From contig JACKQE010000001.1 in NCBI GenBank assembly GCA_024233005.1, forward strand, positions 620,001 to 684,000: a stretch of DNA of 64,000 nt, in the 5' to 3' direction. Positions within the stretch are counted from its first letter, which is position 1, and each line of letters starts with the position of its first letter. This DNA is from Akkermansiaceae bacterium (lineage in GTDB: Bacteria; Verrucomicrobiota; Verrucomicrobiia; Verrucomicrobiales; DEV007). Shown here piece by piece: positions 1 through 8,145 of the stretch. The notes below the pieces were generated by a model. The model did no database searches and was not told where the DNA came from. It saw only the letters and a list, made by a program, of their open reading frames with translations. A program made the translations under genes and the position numbers.

Positions 1-2928
1 CTCCGCGAGGTCATTCTCGTCGATGGCGGTGGTGTCGGCGGGGACGAAGGGGTTCGTGGCCACGAAAACCTTGCCATTCTCCTCCACGATGATGCGACCG
101 ATAACAAACGTGCCGTCCTTTTTCCGGATCTGATGGGTCTCGTACTGGTCCGAGATGATCTTGGAGGGATCGACGATGTTTTCCATCAGATCACGGTGGC
201 TGTAACGGTTTCCCGCGCCGGTGATATCGGGGCCGATGCCCCCCCATTCACCATTGAACCGGTGACAGGCACTGCAGGCAAGCGCTTGGAAGAGGTTTTT
301 TCCGCTGGCAAAATTTCTCCCTTTCAGCCCGCCATCAAGCAAAGCGGCGGCCTCATCGACAGTCCAGTTGCGACCGGGCCCCTTGGGTGGGTCGAGATTT
401 ACCGTTGGCTTGGGAAGGGCCTGCGTGGAAAGGGCGGCCAGGGCTTCTTTTTCACCTTCGGGAACGAAATTGGCAAGAGCTTCGGTGCGGATGTTCTCAA
501 TGAACTTGCTGAAGCTGTTGCCGCCTTTGAATTCACGGGCTTTGGGAAACCATTGGAAATAAGCTTTGCGTGATTCCGGGGTCCAGCCCTGCTTTGCGTT
601 GCGCAGGGAAAAGGCATAGCCGATCTGCTGCCGGTTCGGCCGGGAGGCGTGGAGCGCCCGCGCCGCGCTGGCATAACCGGAATTCCGCGAGAGCAGGTCT
701 TCGCTGGCGATGTCCGCGAGTTCGTCGCTCGCAGTGTTGAGCAGTTGGACGGCCTTGGTCACTACGGTAGGGGAGTCCAAGTATATCAACAGATCACAGA
801 GCTCACGGTCCACGTCCGACTGGTGGGAGGGAAACCGGTCGTCGAAGCGCCCCAGCAGTTCCAACCGAGCCTCCTCGGAAGGCGGTCCCATGCGGGTGAA
901 AACCAGTCCATGAGCCCTGATCAGCGCAAGGCGCCGAGGGAGATCCAGGGTGCTCCAGTCTTGGCGGGCCAACGATTTCAGCAGATCATTTTGCAGGGAT
1001 TTGTCCCCAACACGGGCAAGGGCCACCGCCGATTCGAGAGAGGCCCAATCGCCGGTCTCGGCAAGCGCTCGCGAGGCCCACGCAGCCGACGGTTGTCGTT
1101 CGATGGCGACCCGGGCGGCGAAGCGGACATGGCGGTCTGATGAGTTGAGGTGCGTCCAAGCTTTGTCGATCGCCTCCGGTCCGGTTCCAGGCTGGTGGAG
1201 GACTTCCAACTCTCTGCGGAGCTTGCCCTCCGGAGTCAGAACGATAGCAGGCGCGGGTGCCGTGGATTCGTCCCCCTGATAGGTGACGCGGTAAAGACCG
1301 GACTGGGTGCCGCGTCCCCCGATGAGAAAATACATCGCCCCGTCCTGGGGGCGGATTGTGACTCCCGTGAGTGGCAGGGGACGTCCGAACACAAACTCCT
1401 CCCTCTCCGCCTGGTAGCTGCCACCACGGGGAGTGAGATGCAGCGCATACATGGTTCCGTATGTCCAGTCGTTCATAAACAGAGCATGCTGGTAGCGGGC
1501 GGGGAATTTCGCTCCGGTGCCGGCATACACTGCGGTGGGGCTGCCGGGCCCAATGTCGAGCGTCGTGGGCAGGGAATCAGGATAGTATCCGGGCCATTTG
1601 CCGGAGCCGGAGCGCCAACCATACTCCCCACCGCTGACACAGTGATTGGCCCGGGTAGGCCGGTACCAGGGACTGCCAATGTCCCATTCCATGTCCGCGT
1701 CGTAAGTGAAAAGATCTCCCGCGTCGTTGAACGCGATGCCAAACTCATTGCGGAAACCGGAACAATACAGCTCCATGGTCTTGCCTTCGGGATCTGTTTT
1801 CACCATGTAACCGCCGGGAGCCAGGCGGCCTTTGGCATGACCGTTGGCGTCCCACATCCGCGGCAGGAGGTGGTCTTCCTGCCACGCCCGAGCTGGACGG
1901 CTTTCTTCCAGTGGCACTGGCAGTTCCGTGTGGTTGCCGCAGGAGAAGTAGAGCGCCCTGTCCGGTCCGAGAGTGATGCTGTGGGGTCCGTGCTCACCAC
2001 CTCCCTTGAGTTCTTTCAGCAGGGTGGCTTTGTCATAGTGGTCATCACCGTTGGTGTCCTGGAGACGGTAAAGTCCATGCTTGCATTTGCCATCGCAGAC
2101 CATGGCGTAGAGGCTTTCGTAAGCGCAAAGCAGGCCGTGGGCGCCACCGACGGGAGCCGTCTGGCCTTCGGCGACGACCGAAATTGGTTCGATGGCGACC
2201 TTTCCTTTCTCCGGGGTATCGACTGTGATGCGGTAAAGAATGCCGCTTTGGTCGGAAACGATGAGTCGTCCCTTGGGGTCCGGGGCGAGGGCGACCCAGG
2301 ATCCCTGCTCACCCTTGGGAACGCTGTGGAGCAACTCCACTTTGAAACCTTCCGGGACGGTGATCTCTTCGGGGGCCGTGGCCACCCCGGGGATTCCCGC
2401 TCCGGAATTTCCTCCGCCCGGTTTGCCTTCCAGAACCTGACCCCAGGGGCCCACGCCATATTTGCCGAGCACGGCGGCTTCTTTTAAAGTGGTCTCCCCT
2501 TCTCGAACGACCTGCCAACCGGGCCCCGACTCCACAACTTGGGTTTTGCCATCGTTCAGCGTAATGGAAAGCTTCACCAGCAGGGCGGCCGCCCCTCCTT
2601 TGTTGGTGGCCCGAATGCTCAGTTCGTTCTCACCCGGTTTCAGGCGGGCTTTCACATCAGCGGTGGTGGGGCTCTGCCAGTCGGGGTTTTCCAGCACTGG
2701 CTGTCCATTGAGAGACGCTTTGGCCCCATTGTCGCAGCTCACCACCAAGGTGGCTGATTTCACTTCCCCTTCCAAGGTGAAGCTTTTGGTGAAGATACCG
2801 ATATCACGGTCCCCGGAGTTCTGACTGATCCAGATCCAATGCAGTTCAGCATGGCAGAGGGGAGCCACCAAGGTCACCATTGCGGCGAGCCAAGCGGGGA
2901 AAGAGGGAAATCGAACGGATATCAACAT
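1..2928 (-). CDS. PVC-type secreted dehydrogenase with C-terminal cytochrome c (partial, 3' end off the window)
   Basis: The reading frame is open for 976 codons from ATG 2928 to the left edge, so the C-terminus is missing. It begins with a signal peptide (hydrophobic run to about residue 23, ending LCHA). An N-terminal carbohydrate-binding-like beta domain follows. The middle resembles the sorbosone/glucose dehydrogenase beta-propeller, starting near 'ITVPEGFKVELL'. Then comes a helical HEAT-like stretch and a cytochrome c heme site, C885-S-A-C888-H889 (complement of 262-276). This architecture is the membrane-bound dehydrogenase/heme-binding family expanded in Planctomycetes and Verrucomicrobia. 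It probably oxidises sugars or alcohols in the periplasm and passes electrons to its own heme; the substrate is unknown. No Shine-Dalgarno precedes the start. A terminator lies upstream, so it is probably a separate transcript from the helix-hairpin-helix gene. Confidence 0.9.
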   Translation of the reverse strand, partial: MLISVRFPSFPAWLAAMVTLVAPLCHAELHWIWISQNSGDRDIGIFTKSFTLEGEVKSATLVVSCDNGAKASLNGQPVLENPDWQSPTTADVKARLKPGENELSIRATNKGGAAALLVKLSITLNDGKTQVVESGPGWQVVREGETTLKEAAVLGKYGVGPWGQVLEGKPGGGNSGAGIPGVATAPEEITVPEGFKVELLHSVPKGEQGSWVALAPDPKGRLIVSDQSGILYRITVDTPEKGKVAIEPISVVAEGQTAPVGGAHGLLCAYESLYAMVCDGKCKHGLYRLQDTNGDDHYDKATLLKELKGGGEHGPHSITLGPDRALYFSCGNHTELPVPLEESRPARAWQEDHLLPRMWDANGHAKGRLAPGGYMVKTDPEGKTMELYCSGFRNEFGIAFNDAGDLFTYDADMEWDIGSPWYRPTRANHCVSGGEYGWRSGSGKWPGYYPDSLPTTLDIGPGSPTAVYAGTGAKFPARYQHALFMNDWTYGTMYALHLTPRGGSYQAEREEFVFGRPLPLTGVTIRPQDGAMYFLIGGRGTQSGLYRVTYQGDESTAPAPAIVLTPEGKLRRELEVLHQPGTGPEAIDKAWTHLNSSDRHVRFAARVAIERQPSAAWASRALAETGDWASLESAVALARVGDKSLQNDLLKSLARQDWSTLDLPRRLALIRAHGLVFTRMGPPSEEARLELLGRFDDRFPSHQSDVDRELCDLLIYLDSPTVVTKAVQLLNTASDELADIASEDLLSRNSGYASAARALHASRPNRQQIGYAFSLRNAKQGWTPESRKAYFQWFPKAREFKGGNSFSKFIENIRTEALANFVPEGEKEALAALSTQALPKPTVNLDPPKGPGRNWTVDEAAALLDGGLKGRNFASGKNLFQALACSACHRFNGEWGGIGPDITGAGNRYSHRDLMENIVDPSKIISDQYETHQIRKKDGTFVIGRIIVEENGKVFVATNPFVPADTTAIDENDLAE

Positions 2929-3033
2929 AGTGGGAGGAGTGAAAACAGCAGGGCCGATCTTCTCCCACATTGCCGTTTCCGGCAAGGCTGCCGCATGGCG
3001 TGAAAGCGCCCCTCCAGTGCGCCAACGCACAGT

Positions 3034-3075
3034 CAAAAAAGAACCCGGAGCACCCCGCAAGGCGCCCCGGGCTCC
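3034..3075 (-). terminator. Intrinsic terminator after the helix-hairpin-helix gene
   Basis: Read on the minus strand, a long GC-rich stem (GAGCCCGGGGCGCC with GGTGCTCCGGGTTC, including G-U pairs, 3041-3074) is followed by six T residues (3035-3040). It lies 35 bases past the stop of the 3110-3637 gene and before the start of the 2928 gene. Confidence 0.8.
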
Positions 3076-3109
3076 CCTCTGCTGGACTAAGGCAGAAAAG
3101 GTGTTTGGT

Positions 3110-3637
3110 TCAGGAGCTTTTCTTGGTGGGGCTGGCCTTTTTCGGAGTAGTGGCCTTTTTGGTCGGTTCCGGTTTTTTCTCGGACTCTGGTTTCTTCTCA
3201 GGCTCGGGAAATCCCGCTTTGGCGTGTTTGACGATACCTTCCAAAATCCCGGGGCCCACCCCTTCGACGTTGATGAGTTCCGCGGGGGATGAGAAGGGGC
3301 GTCCTTTTTTGATGGCAGCGGCTTTGGCCGCCCCTACGCCCGGCAAACTGGTCAGCGCTTTTTCATCCCCATTGTTGACAATGTCCATCAACTTGGAATT
3401 GGCGGATGACGTCAGGTCTTTGGTGATCGCTTCTGCTTTGGCCATTTTCGCTCCACCCTCGGAGTCCTTATTTTCGGCGCTTTTCGTGGTCTCTTTTTTC
3501 GTGCTGCTCCCTTTGGTAGGGGCTTTTTTGGCGGAGGCTTGGGTGATCCCGGTGGCTTTGGGGGCCATTGGCGGGGCGGCAGGCAAGTGGCCAATGGCGG
3601 AGGCTGTGCACAGACAAACAAGTGGGAGGAATTTCAT
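3110..3637 (-). CDS. Secreted ComEA-like helix-hairpin-helix protein with Lys/Pro-rich tails
   Basis: 175 residues. A signal peptide (about 1-20) is followed by a low-complexity Lys/Ser/Thr stretch (about 30-65). A helix-hairpin-helix pair (about 75-140) carries the two GxG hairpins 'LPGVGAAKAAAI' and 'VEGVGPGILEGI'. The tail (about 142-175) repeats PxKK-type units. HhH domains of this ComEA type bind DNA without sequence specificity, and periplasmic ComEA takes up DNA during transformation. Here the HhH core is seen directly; the role in DNA uptake is inference, and no other competence gene lies nearby. The strongly basic tails could help bind nucleic acid or an anionic polymer. ATG 3637 was chosen because the signal peptide starts there. 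Confidence 0.8.
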   Translation of the reverse strand: MKFLPLVCLCTASAIGHLPAAPPMAPKATGITQASAKKAPTKGSSTKKETTKSAENKDSEGGAKMAKAEAITKDLTSSANSKLMDIVNNGDEKALTSLPGVGAAKAAAIKKGRPFSSPAELINVEGVGPGILEGIVKHAKAGFPEPEKKPESEKKPEPTKKATTPKKASPTKKSS

Positions 3638-4375
3638 TGGATGTGAGTTTGAGTTGATTTGGTTCCTCTGTTGAAATGTAACTACAAAACGTGTCCGTGG
3701 TCAAAGCAAAAAGAGAGGGGCGGTTCGAAAATGGTTTCGTCCCATGGGTGGAAGGAGTTCCCACTGGGCGAGTTCCTGGACTCGCCGGAGTGCTCTCACC
3801 GGGAAGTCTCTTGGTCCCTGCTGTCGGCCGAGGGACATTTGTGGTTGCGGAAACGAGGCTCCGCAGTTCATTGGCGCTTCGTTGGGGGCATGGGAATCAT
3901 CTGGATCGAGTGCCCGGCAGTGAGTCGCATGACGAAAAGCACCACTACTACTCCGTCAATTCACGCCGTTGAGGCTCCTTCTTCCGGAGCTTGTACGGTG
4001 TCCCGTAGGATTTTAGTGCTGATGCTGGTGGTTTGTTGTCTGGGATCCATTTGCCGCCCGGACTTTCCATCGGTGGGGCATGAAAAAACGGCCGGTATCC
4101 AGGAGCAGGTGGCAATCACCGGAATTACTCCAGGCACCCCCGGAGATTCCTCCATTGATGCTCCTTTGCTTTGGGTAATGGTGGAAACGCCCGACCAAGA
4201 TAGGTCTGTCGTCCCTCCGTGCCGGTCGGACTGGTGGTGGGGCAACCGTTCAAACGGATACAAGCTGAGTTTGGGTGGTGATCTTCGCCTGGGGCCGGGC
4301 TGTCCTGTCGATGTTCCCGGTCGCCTCCTGATCCGGGAATGGATCCTTCAAACCGCCCTTTTGTGAGTTTGTGGT
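3638..4375. other. Gene-poor stretch of about 0.7 kb
   Basis: No convincing gene lies here. One plus-strand frame stays open from TTG 3659 to 4366, with an internal ATG 3929 and a hydrophobic run near 4010-4060. It resembles no family I know, has no ribosome binding site, and its composition (many Cys, Trp and Ser) looks like translated non-coding DNA. The stretch must hold the promoter of the HhH gene (start 3637, minus) and of the oxidoreductase to the right, but I can assign no promoter boxes. Confidence 0.5.
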
Positions 4376-5869
4376 ATGTTGGCGGCCTCCCGCGACTGCC
4401 TGGTCGGGCTCGTGGGATGGCGGAGTCTGTGTCTTGTTCGAATTCTTTTTACCTTGAAATTATCCGTGGAGCCCACTTCTTCAAATCTTCCTTCTGCCTC
4501 GCCTGTCGTCATTCTGGGTGGCGGCCCGTGCGGCCTCTACGCCGCCCTGACCCTTGCCCGGGCGGGGCGCAAGGTGGTTCTGCTGGAGAAGGAGGAAGTT
4601 ACCGGTGGTCTGGCCCGAGGCCACGAGCGTGAAGGAAATTACTACGATCTCGGGGTTCACATGCTGCACGCCTTTGACAAGGGTGTTTTTGAAACCATGA
4701 GAGAGATCATGGGAGACGAGCGCATTGAGGTCCCTCTGAATGCGAAAATCAAATGGGCCGGTTCGTTCTACCATTACCCGCTTCAGTTCGGGGATATGGT
4801 GAAGGGCATGAACCCATTCGTTCTGCTTCGCTGCTGCTTCGGACTGCTTGCCTACCAGGCTTGGTACAAGATTTTCCCCAAGGAGACGCTCAACGCCGAG
4901 GACGCCCTCATCCAGCTATATGGCCGCCCACTGTATCAATTCTTTTTCCGGGATTTCACCCACCGTTACTGGGGCTTTCCTCCGACCGAGCTTTCCGCCA
5001 CCTTCATCAAGACGAAAATGCCCCGTCTCTCCGCGGTTGACGTCATGAAGAAACTCCTCGCCAAGATCGGGATCAAGGAGAAGGCCGGCAGTGCGGTGGA
5101 CAGTGCGCTGCGGGAAGAGACACTGCATTACTCCCGCAAGGGAGCCGAAGCCATGCCCCGTCTCCTTGCCGAGGAAATCCGCCAGCTCGGCTGCGAGGTC
5201 CACACGCATGCCCGTGTCTGCGGTTTGCAGGTGGCGGGAGCCCGGGTCGTCTCGGTCACCTATGAGGACGTCCGCGATGGATCTCGCCAGACGTTGCCCT
5301 GTTCGGACGTGATTTCCACCATTCCGGTGCGCGACCTCATCCTCGCCATGGGGGATGCAGCTCCGGAGCCGGTGCGCGCCTCGGCCTCCCAGCTCCGCTC
5401 CAAAGCCGTTGCAGTCTACGGATTGCTGGTGAACAAGCCTCAGGCCATCAACTGTCTCTATATCTATTACCGTGACAAGGAGTTCCACCGTGTTGGAGAA
5501 CCCAAAAACGCGGGACTCATCGTGAATCCCCCCGACCACACGGTGCTCATCGTGGAGACGACCTGTGAGGTGGGCGATGCCAAGTGGAACGGCGACCCCG
5601 AGGCAATGGAAAAAATCCACACCGATCTCGAAGCCGAAGGGATCTGCCGCCGCGATCAAATCGTGCAGACGCATCTTTTGCGGACCCCCCACGGGTATCC
5701 TGTCTTTTCGCTTGGCTTCGAGCAGCACCTTGACGCGGTCAACGAACACATCCGCTCCCTTGAGAATGTCCTTACCACCGGCAGGCAGGGAGGATTCTGC
5801 TATCCCAACATGCACAAAGCAATGCGGATGGGTGCGGACGCCGCGGAAGCAGTGCTGGAACGGGTCTGA
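4376..5869 (+). CDS. FAD-dependent amine-oxidase/protoporphyrinogen-oxidase-like oxidoreductase
   Basis: Up to 497 residues. A Rossmann dinucleotide-binding motif (VVILGGGPCGLYAALTLARAG, about residues 43-63) is followed by the acidic end of strand 2 (LLEKE) and the GG turn (TGGLARG) typical of FAD binding in amine oxidase, protoporphyrinogen oxidase and UDP-galactopyranose mutase relatives. 'YYDLGVHMLHAFD' then fits the substrate-side region of the same superfamily. The ATG at 4376 leaves about 40 residues before the flavin fold, so a later start (TTG 4454 or GTG 4466, both in frame) is more likely. It converges on the next gene with only four bases between stops. Its substrate cannot be read from sequence. 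Confidence 0.8.
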   Translation: MLAASRDCLVGLVGWRSLCLVRILFTLKLSVEPTSSNLPSASPVVILGGGPCGLYAALTLARAGRKVVLLEKEEVTGGLARGHEREGNYYDLGVHMLHAFDKGVFETMREIMGDERIEVPLNAKIKWAGSFYHYPLQFGDMVKGMNPFVLLRCCFGLLAYQAWYKIFPKETLNAEDALIQLYGRPLYQFFFRDFTHRYWGFPPTELSATFIKTKMPRLSAVDVMKKLLAKIGIKEKAGSAVDSALREETLHYSRKGAEAMPRLLAEEIRQLGCEVHTHARVCGLQVAGARVVSVTYEDVRDGSRQTLPCSDVISTIPVRDLILAMGDAAPEPVRASASQLRSKAVAVYGLLVNKPQAINCLYIYYRDKEFHRVGEPKNAGLIVNPPDHTVLIVETTCEVGDAKWNGDPEAMEKIHTDLEAEGICRRDQIVQTHLLRTPHGYPVFSLGFEQHLDAVNEHIRSLENVLTTGRQGGFCYPNMHKAMRMGADAAEAVLERV

Positions 5870-5873
5870 GCCC

Positions 5874-7130
5874 TCATTGCAGGGGCACGCCGTAGGGCAG
5901 CGATTCCGGGAGTGGGGCAAATTCTTCGATCCGGCTCCAGAGTTCCGAGTAATCGCGGTTCACATCGCCGGACAGGCAGTCCGTGATCTCCCCCGCCATG
6001 TCAGGGTATTTCATGATGACATCTTTGAAGGAAAACGTCGGATTGTAAAACGCGTAGACCAGCTTGCGCATGTTCTCCACGCCCTCCCTCAGGGTGGCAC
6101 CGTATTCCGCGAAGCGGCTTGGATTGAAATCCCCTGAAACCAAGGCTTCATGCACCGCGTCCCCGGCGAGGACGCCACTTTTCAGGGCCAGCATGACGCC
6201 ACTGCTAAAGACTGGATCAAGGAAAGCCAGCGCATCCCCCAGAAGAAGCAGACCAGGGGAACCGCAGTAACGCGAATGTCGGGAGAACTCGCTGGTGATA
6301 TGGTAGGGCCCTTCCTGTTTGCCCGAGCTGAGATGGTCCCGGATCCAGGCATTTTCACCGACTTCCCGATCGAAGATGGCTTTCAAATCCCGCACGCCAC
6401 CACGGGTTAGGTATTTGCCATCGGCGACCACTCCGACGCTGACCCGGTTGTTGTGTTGGGGAATGTGCCAGAACCAGCCCTTGTACGGAACGAAGGCCAC
6501 CGTGGTGGCGCCCTCGTCCTCTCCGGATTCCCTCTGGGATCCTTCGTAGTAGGTCCAGACCGCGACCTTGTTGAGGAAGGGATCATTCAACCGCCAGCCC
6601 TGCCGGGTTGCGGCAAATGCTTCCTTGCCGGAACCGTCCAAGGTCATCGGTGCCCGCAGTTCGTAAGTCGCTCCGTTTTTCTCGGTCACTTCCACTCCGA
6701 CGATCCGACCGTCCTCGGTCAGGAGACGGTTGACCTCCACCTCCTCTCTGACTTCGGCGCCCCGTTCGCGGGCGTGGTCGACCATCATCTGGTCGAATTC
6801 GGATCGCAGGACCTGCCAGGTTTGGGCGATGGTGTCACGATCATAGCGGTTGTGGAAATAGAACGGCTGGGAACGACGGCCATCGGGCTGGACGAACGAA
6901 ACGCTGTATTTTTTCTGGAAGTGCGACGCCTTCATCTTGGGGATCAGTCCGAGGCGTTCCAACGGCTGATAGGTAAAGGGAATCAGGGATTCGCCGACCC
7001 GGTAGCGGGGAAATTTCTCACGCTCCAGCACCAGAACCCGGTGACCGTGCCCGGCCAGAATGGTGGCGGCGCTGGCCCCTGAAGGGCCGGCACCAATGAT
7101 CAGGACATCGTAGGAAGCATCGCTTTGCAT
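5874..7130 (-). CDS. Flavin-dependent halogenase-like / geranylgeranyl-reductase-family FAD enzyme
   Basis: 418 residues. The N-terminal FAD motif (DVLIIGAGPSGASAATILAG, about residues 8-27) is followed by the 'REKFPRYRVGESLIP' block typical of the flavin-dependent halogenase and geranylgeranyl reductase group. A GWFWHIP segment (about residue 220) matches the WxWxIP signature of flavin-dependent halogenases. A C-terminal 'GDALAFLDPVFSSGVMLAL' block binds the flavin ribityl region. True halogenases also need a catalytic lysine, which I cannot place with certainty, so halogenation is possible but unproven; many relatives are plain oxidoreductases. The ATG at 7130 lies 94 bases from a divergent LysR gene, with a LysR-type box between them, so that regulator probably controls it. 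Confidence 0.8.
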   Translation of the reverse strand: MQSDASYDVLIIGAGPSGASAATILAGHGHRVLVLEREKFPRYRVGESLIPFTYQPLERLGLIPKMKASHFQKKYSVSFVQPDGRRSQPFYFHNRYDRDTIAQTWQVLRSEFDQMMVDHARERGAEVREEVEVNRLLTEDGRIVGVEVTEKNGATYELRAPMTLDGSGKEAFAATRQGWRLNDPFLNKVAVWTYYEGSQRESGEDEGATTVAFVPYKGWFWHIPQHNNRVSVGVVADGKYLTRGGVRDLKAIFDREVGENAWIRDHLSSGKQEGPYHITSEFSRHSRYCGSPGLLLLGDALAFLDPVFSSGVMLALKSGVLAGDAVHEALVSGDFNPSRFAEYGATLREGVENMRKLVYAFYNPTFSFKDVIMKYPDMAGEITDCLSGDVNRDYSELWSRIEEFAPLPESLPYGVPLQ

Positions 7131-7200
7131 GGGAGTTCGGGATTTGTTGAAAGGTCGTCGCGTTGTGTGATGCCGGAAATTGTATTTTTCAATAGCGGTA

Positions 7201-7215
7201 ATACCTTGTCGGTAT
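7201..7215. promoter_or_regulatory. LysR-type box (T-N11-A dyad) between the halogenase-like gene and lysR
   Basis: ATACC-ttgtc-GGTAT is a perfect inverted repeat with the T-N11-A spacing of LysR-type operators. It sits 10 bases before the LysR start (7225) and about 70 bases from the divergent flavoprotein start (7130), the usual layout for a LysR protein that represses itself and activates its neighbour. Confidence 0.6.
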
Positions 7216-7224
7216 CACCAACTG

Positions 7225-8118
7225 ATGGAACTCCGCACCCTCCGTTATTTCCAAGCCGTCGCCGAGGAGCTGAGCTTCTCCCGGGCCGCCGAGCGGCTGC
7301 ACATTGCCCAGCCCGCTTTGAGCCGCGCGGTGCGCGATCTCGAGGAGGAGCTGGGAACCCCGTTGCTGGCGCGCAATAAGCACAAAGTCCGGGTCACCCC
7401 CGCAGGCGCCGTTTTGCTCCGTGAAACCGGAGTGCTGCTCGGACTTGCGGAAGAAGCCGCCCGCAAGGTGCAGCGGACCGCACTCGGTCAGGAAGGAGAG
7501 CTGCGGCTCGGCTACATCGGACCGCCGACTCGCGATTTCCTCGCCGGAGTGTTGCGGGAATTTCGCATTCGGTATCCACGGGTCACGGTGATTCTGGAGG
7601 AGCGGACTCCGGAGCGGGTCTGGGAAATGGTCTTGAAAGGCCGGCTCGATCTGGGGTTGACCCGTCCCGTGACCGCTGGCGAGCGCCTTGGCTTGGAAAC
7701 CTTGCTGTTGCGTGAGGAACCGCTCTGCGCGGTGCTGCCTTCCGGGCATCCTCTCGCCAAAGTGGAGCCATTGGAGTGGAGCGCCCTTCGGGGCCAACCT
7801 CTTATCGTATTGGCCCGTCGGGAGGGGGTGGGCCTGCATGACCGCGTCCTTCTCGGCTGCCAGCGTGCGGGATTTCCCCCCACGCTCGCCCACACGCCAA
7901 GCATCGTGGGCACGGTGCTGACCTATGTGGAGTCCGGCGCCGGGATCGGAGTGGTGCCGGAAAGTGTTGCCACGCTGGCGGGAGCGGACACGATGGTTTT
8001 CAAACCCCTTCATCCGGTCGAGCCGGTTTCCCTGGTCCTGGTCTGGAACCGGGAACATGAGAATCCCGTTGGGGAGGCTTTCTGCTCGCTGGTCCGGGAA
8101 TTGATGGCGGCCGGTTGA
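7225..8118 (+). CDS. LysR-family transcriptional regulator
   Basis: 297 residues from ATG 7225 (MELRTLRYF). The frame also runs upstream to 7180, but LysR proteins begin with this block. An N-terminal winged helix-turn-helix ('FSRAAERLHIAQPALSRAVRDLEEELGTPLLAR', residues 18-50) is followed by a linker helix and a type 2 periplasmic-binding-like effector domain (about 90-290) opening with 'GELRLGYIG'. The family binds T-N11-A dyads and responds to a small-molecule effector, often a substrate or product of the adjacent gene. The divergent halogenase-like flavoprotein and the dyad at 7201-7215 make that enzyme the likely target. The effector is unknown. Confidence 0.92.
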   Translation: MELRTLRYFQAVAEELSFSRAAERLHIAQPALSRAVRDLEEELGTPLLARNKHKVRVTPAGAVLLRETGVLLGLAEEAARKVQRTALGQEGELRLGYIGPPTRDFLAGVLREFRIRYPRVTVILEERTPERVWEMVLKGRLDLGLTRPVTAGERLGLETLLLREEPLCAVLPSGHPLAKVEPLEWSALRGQPLIVLARREGVGLHDRVLLGCQRAGFPPTLAHTPSIVGTVLTYVESGAGIGVVPESVATLAGADTMVFKPLHPVEPVSLVLVWNREHENPVGEAFCSLVRELMAAG

Positions 8119-8145
8119 TCGGCCTCGGGAAGACAGCTTCCGGTT

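Noticed and set aside
1150..2487. 445-codon plus-strand frame
   Set aside because: It is the shadow of the minus-strand dehydrogenase/cytochrome gene, which is clearly coding.
3659..4366. Possible 235-residue gene in the gap
   Set aside because: TTG start, no ribosome site, odd composition and no recognisable motif; kept only as a note on the gap.
8119..8145. Short hairpin between lysR and kup
   Set aside because: Only about five or six base pairs and a weak T-run; not convincing as a terminator.
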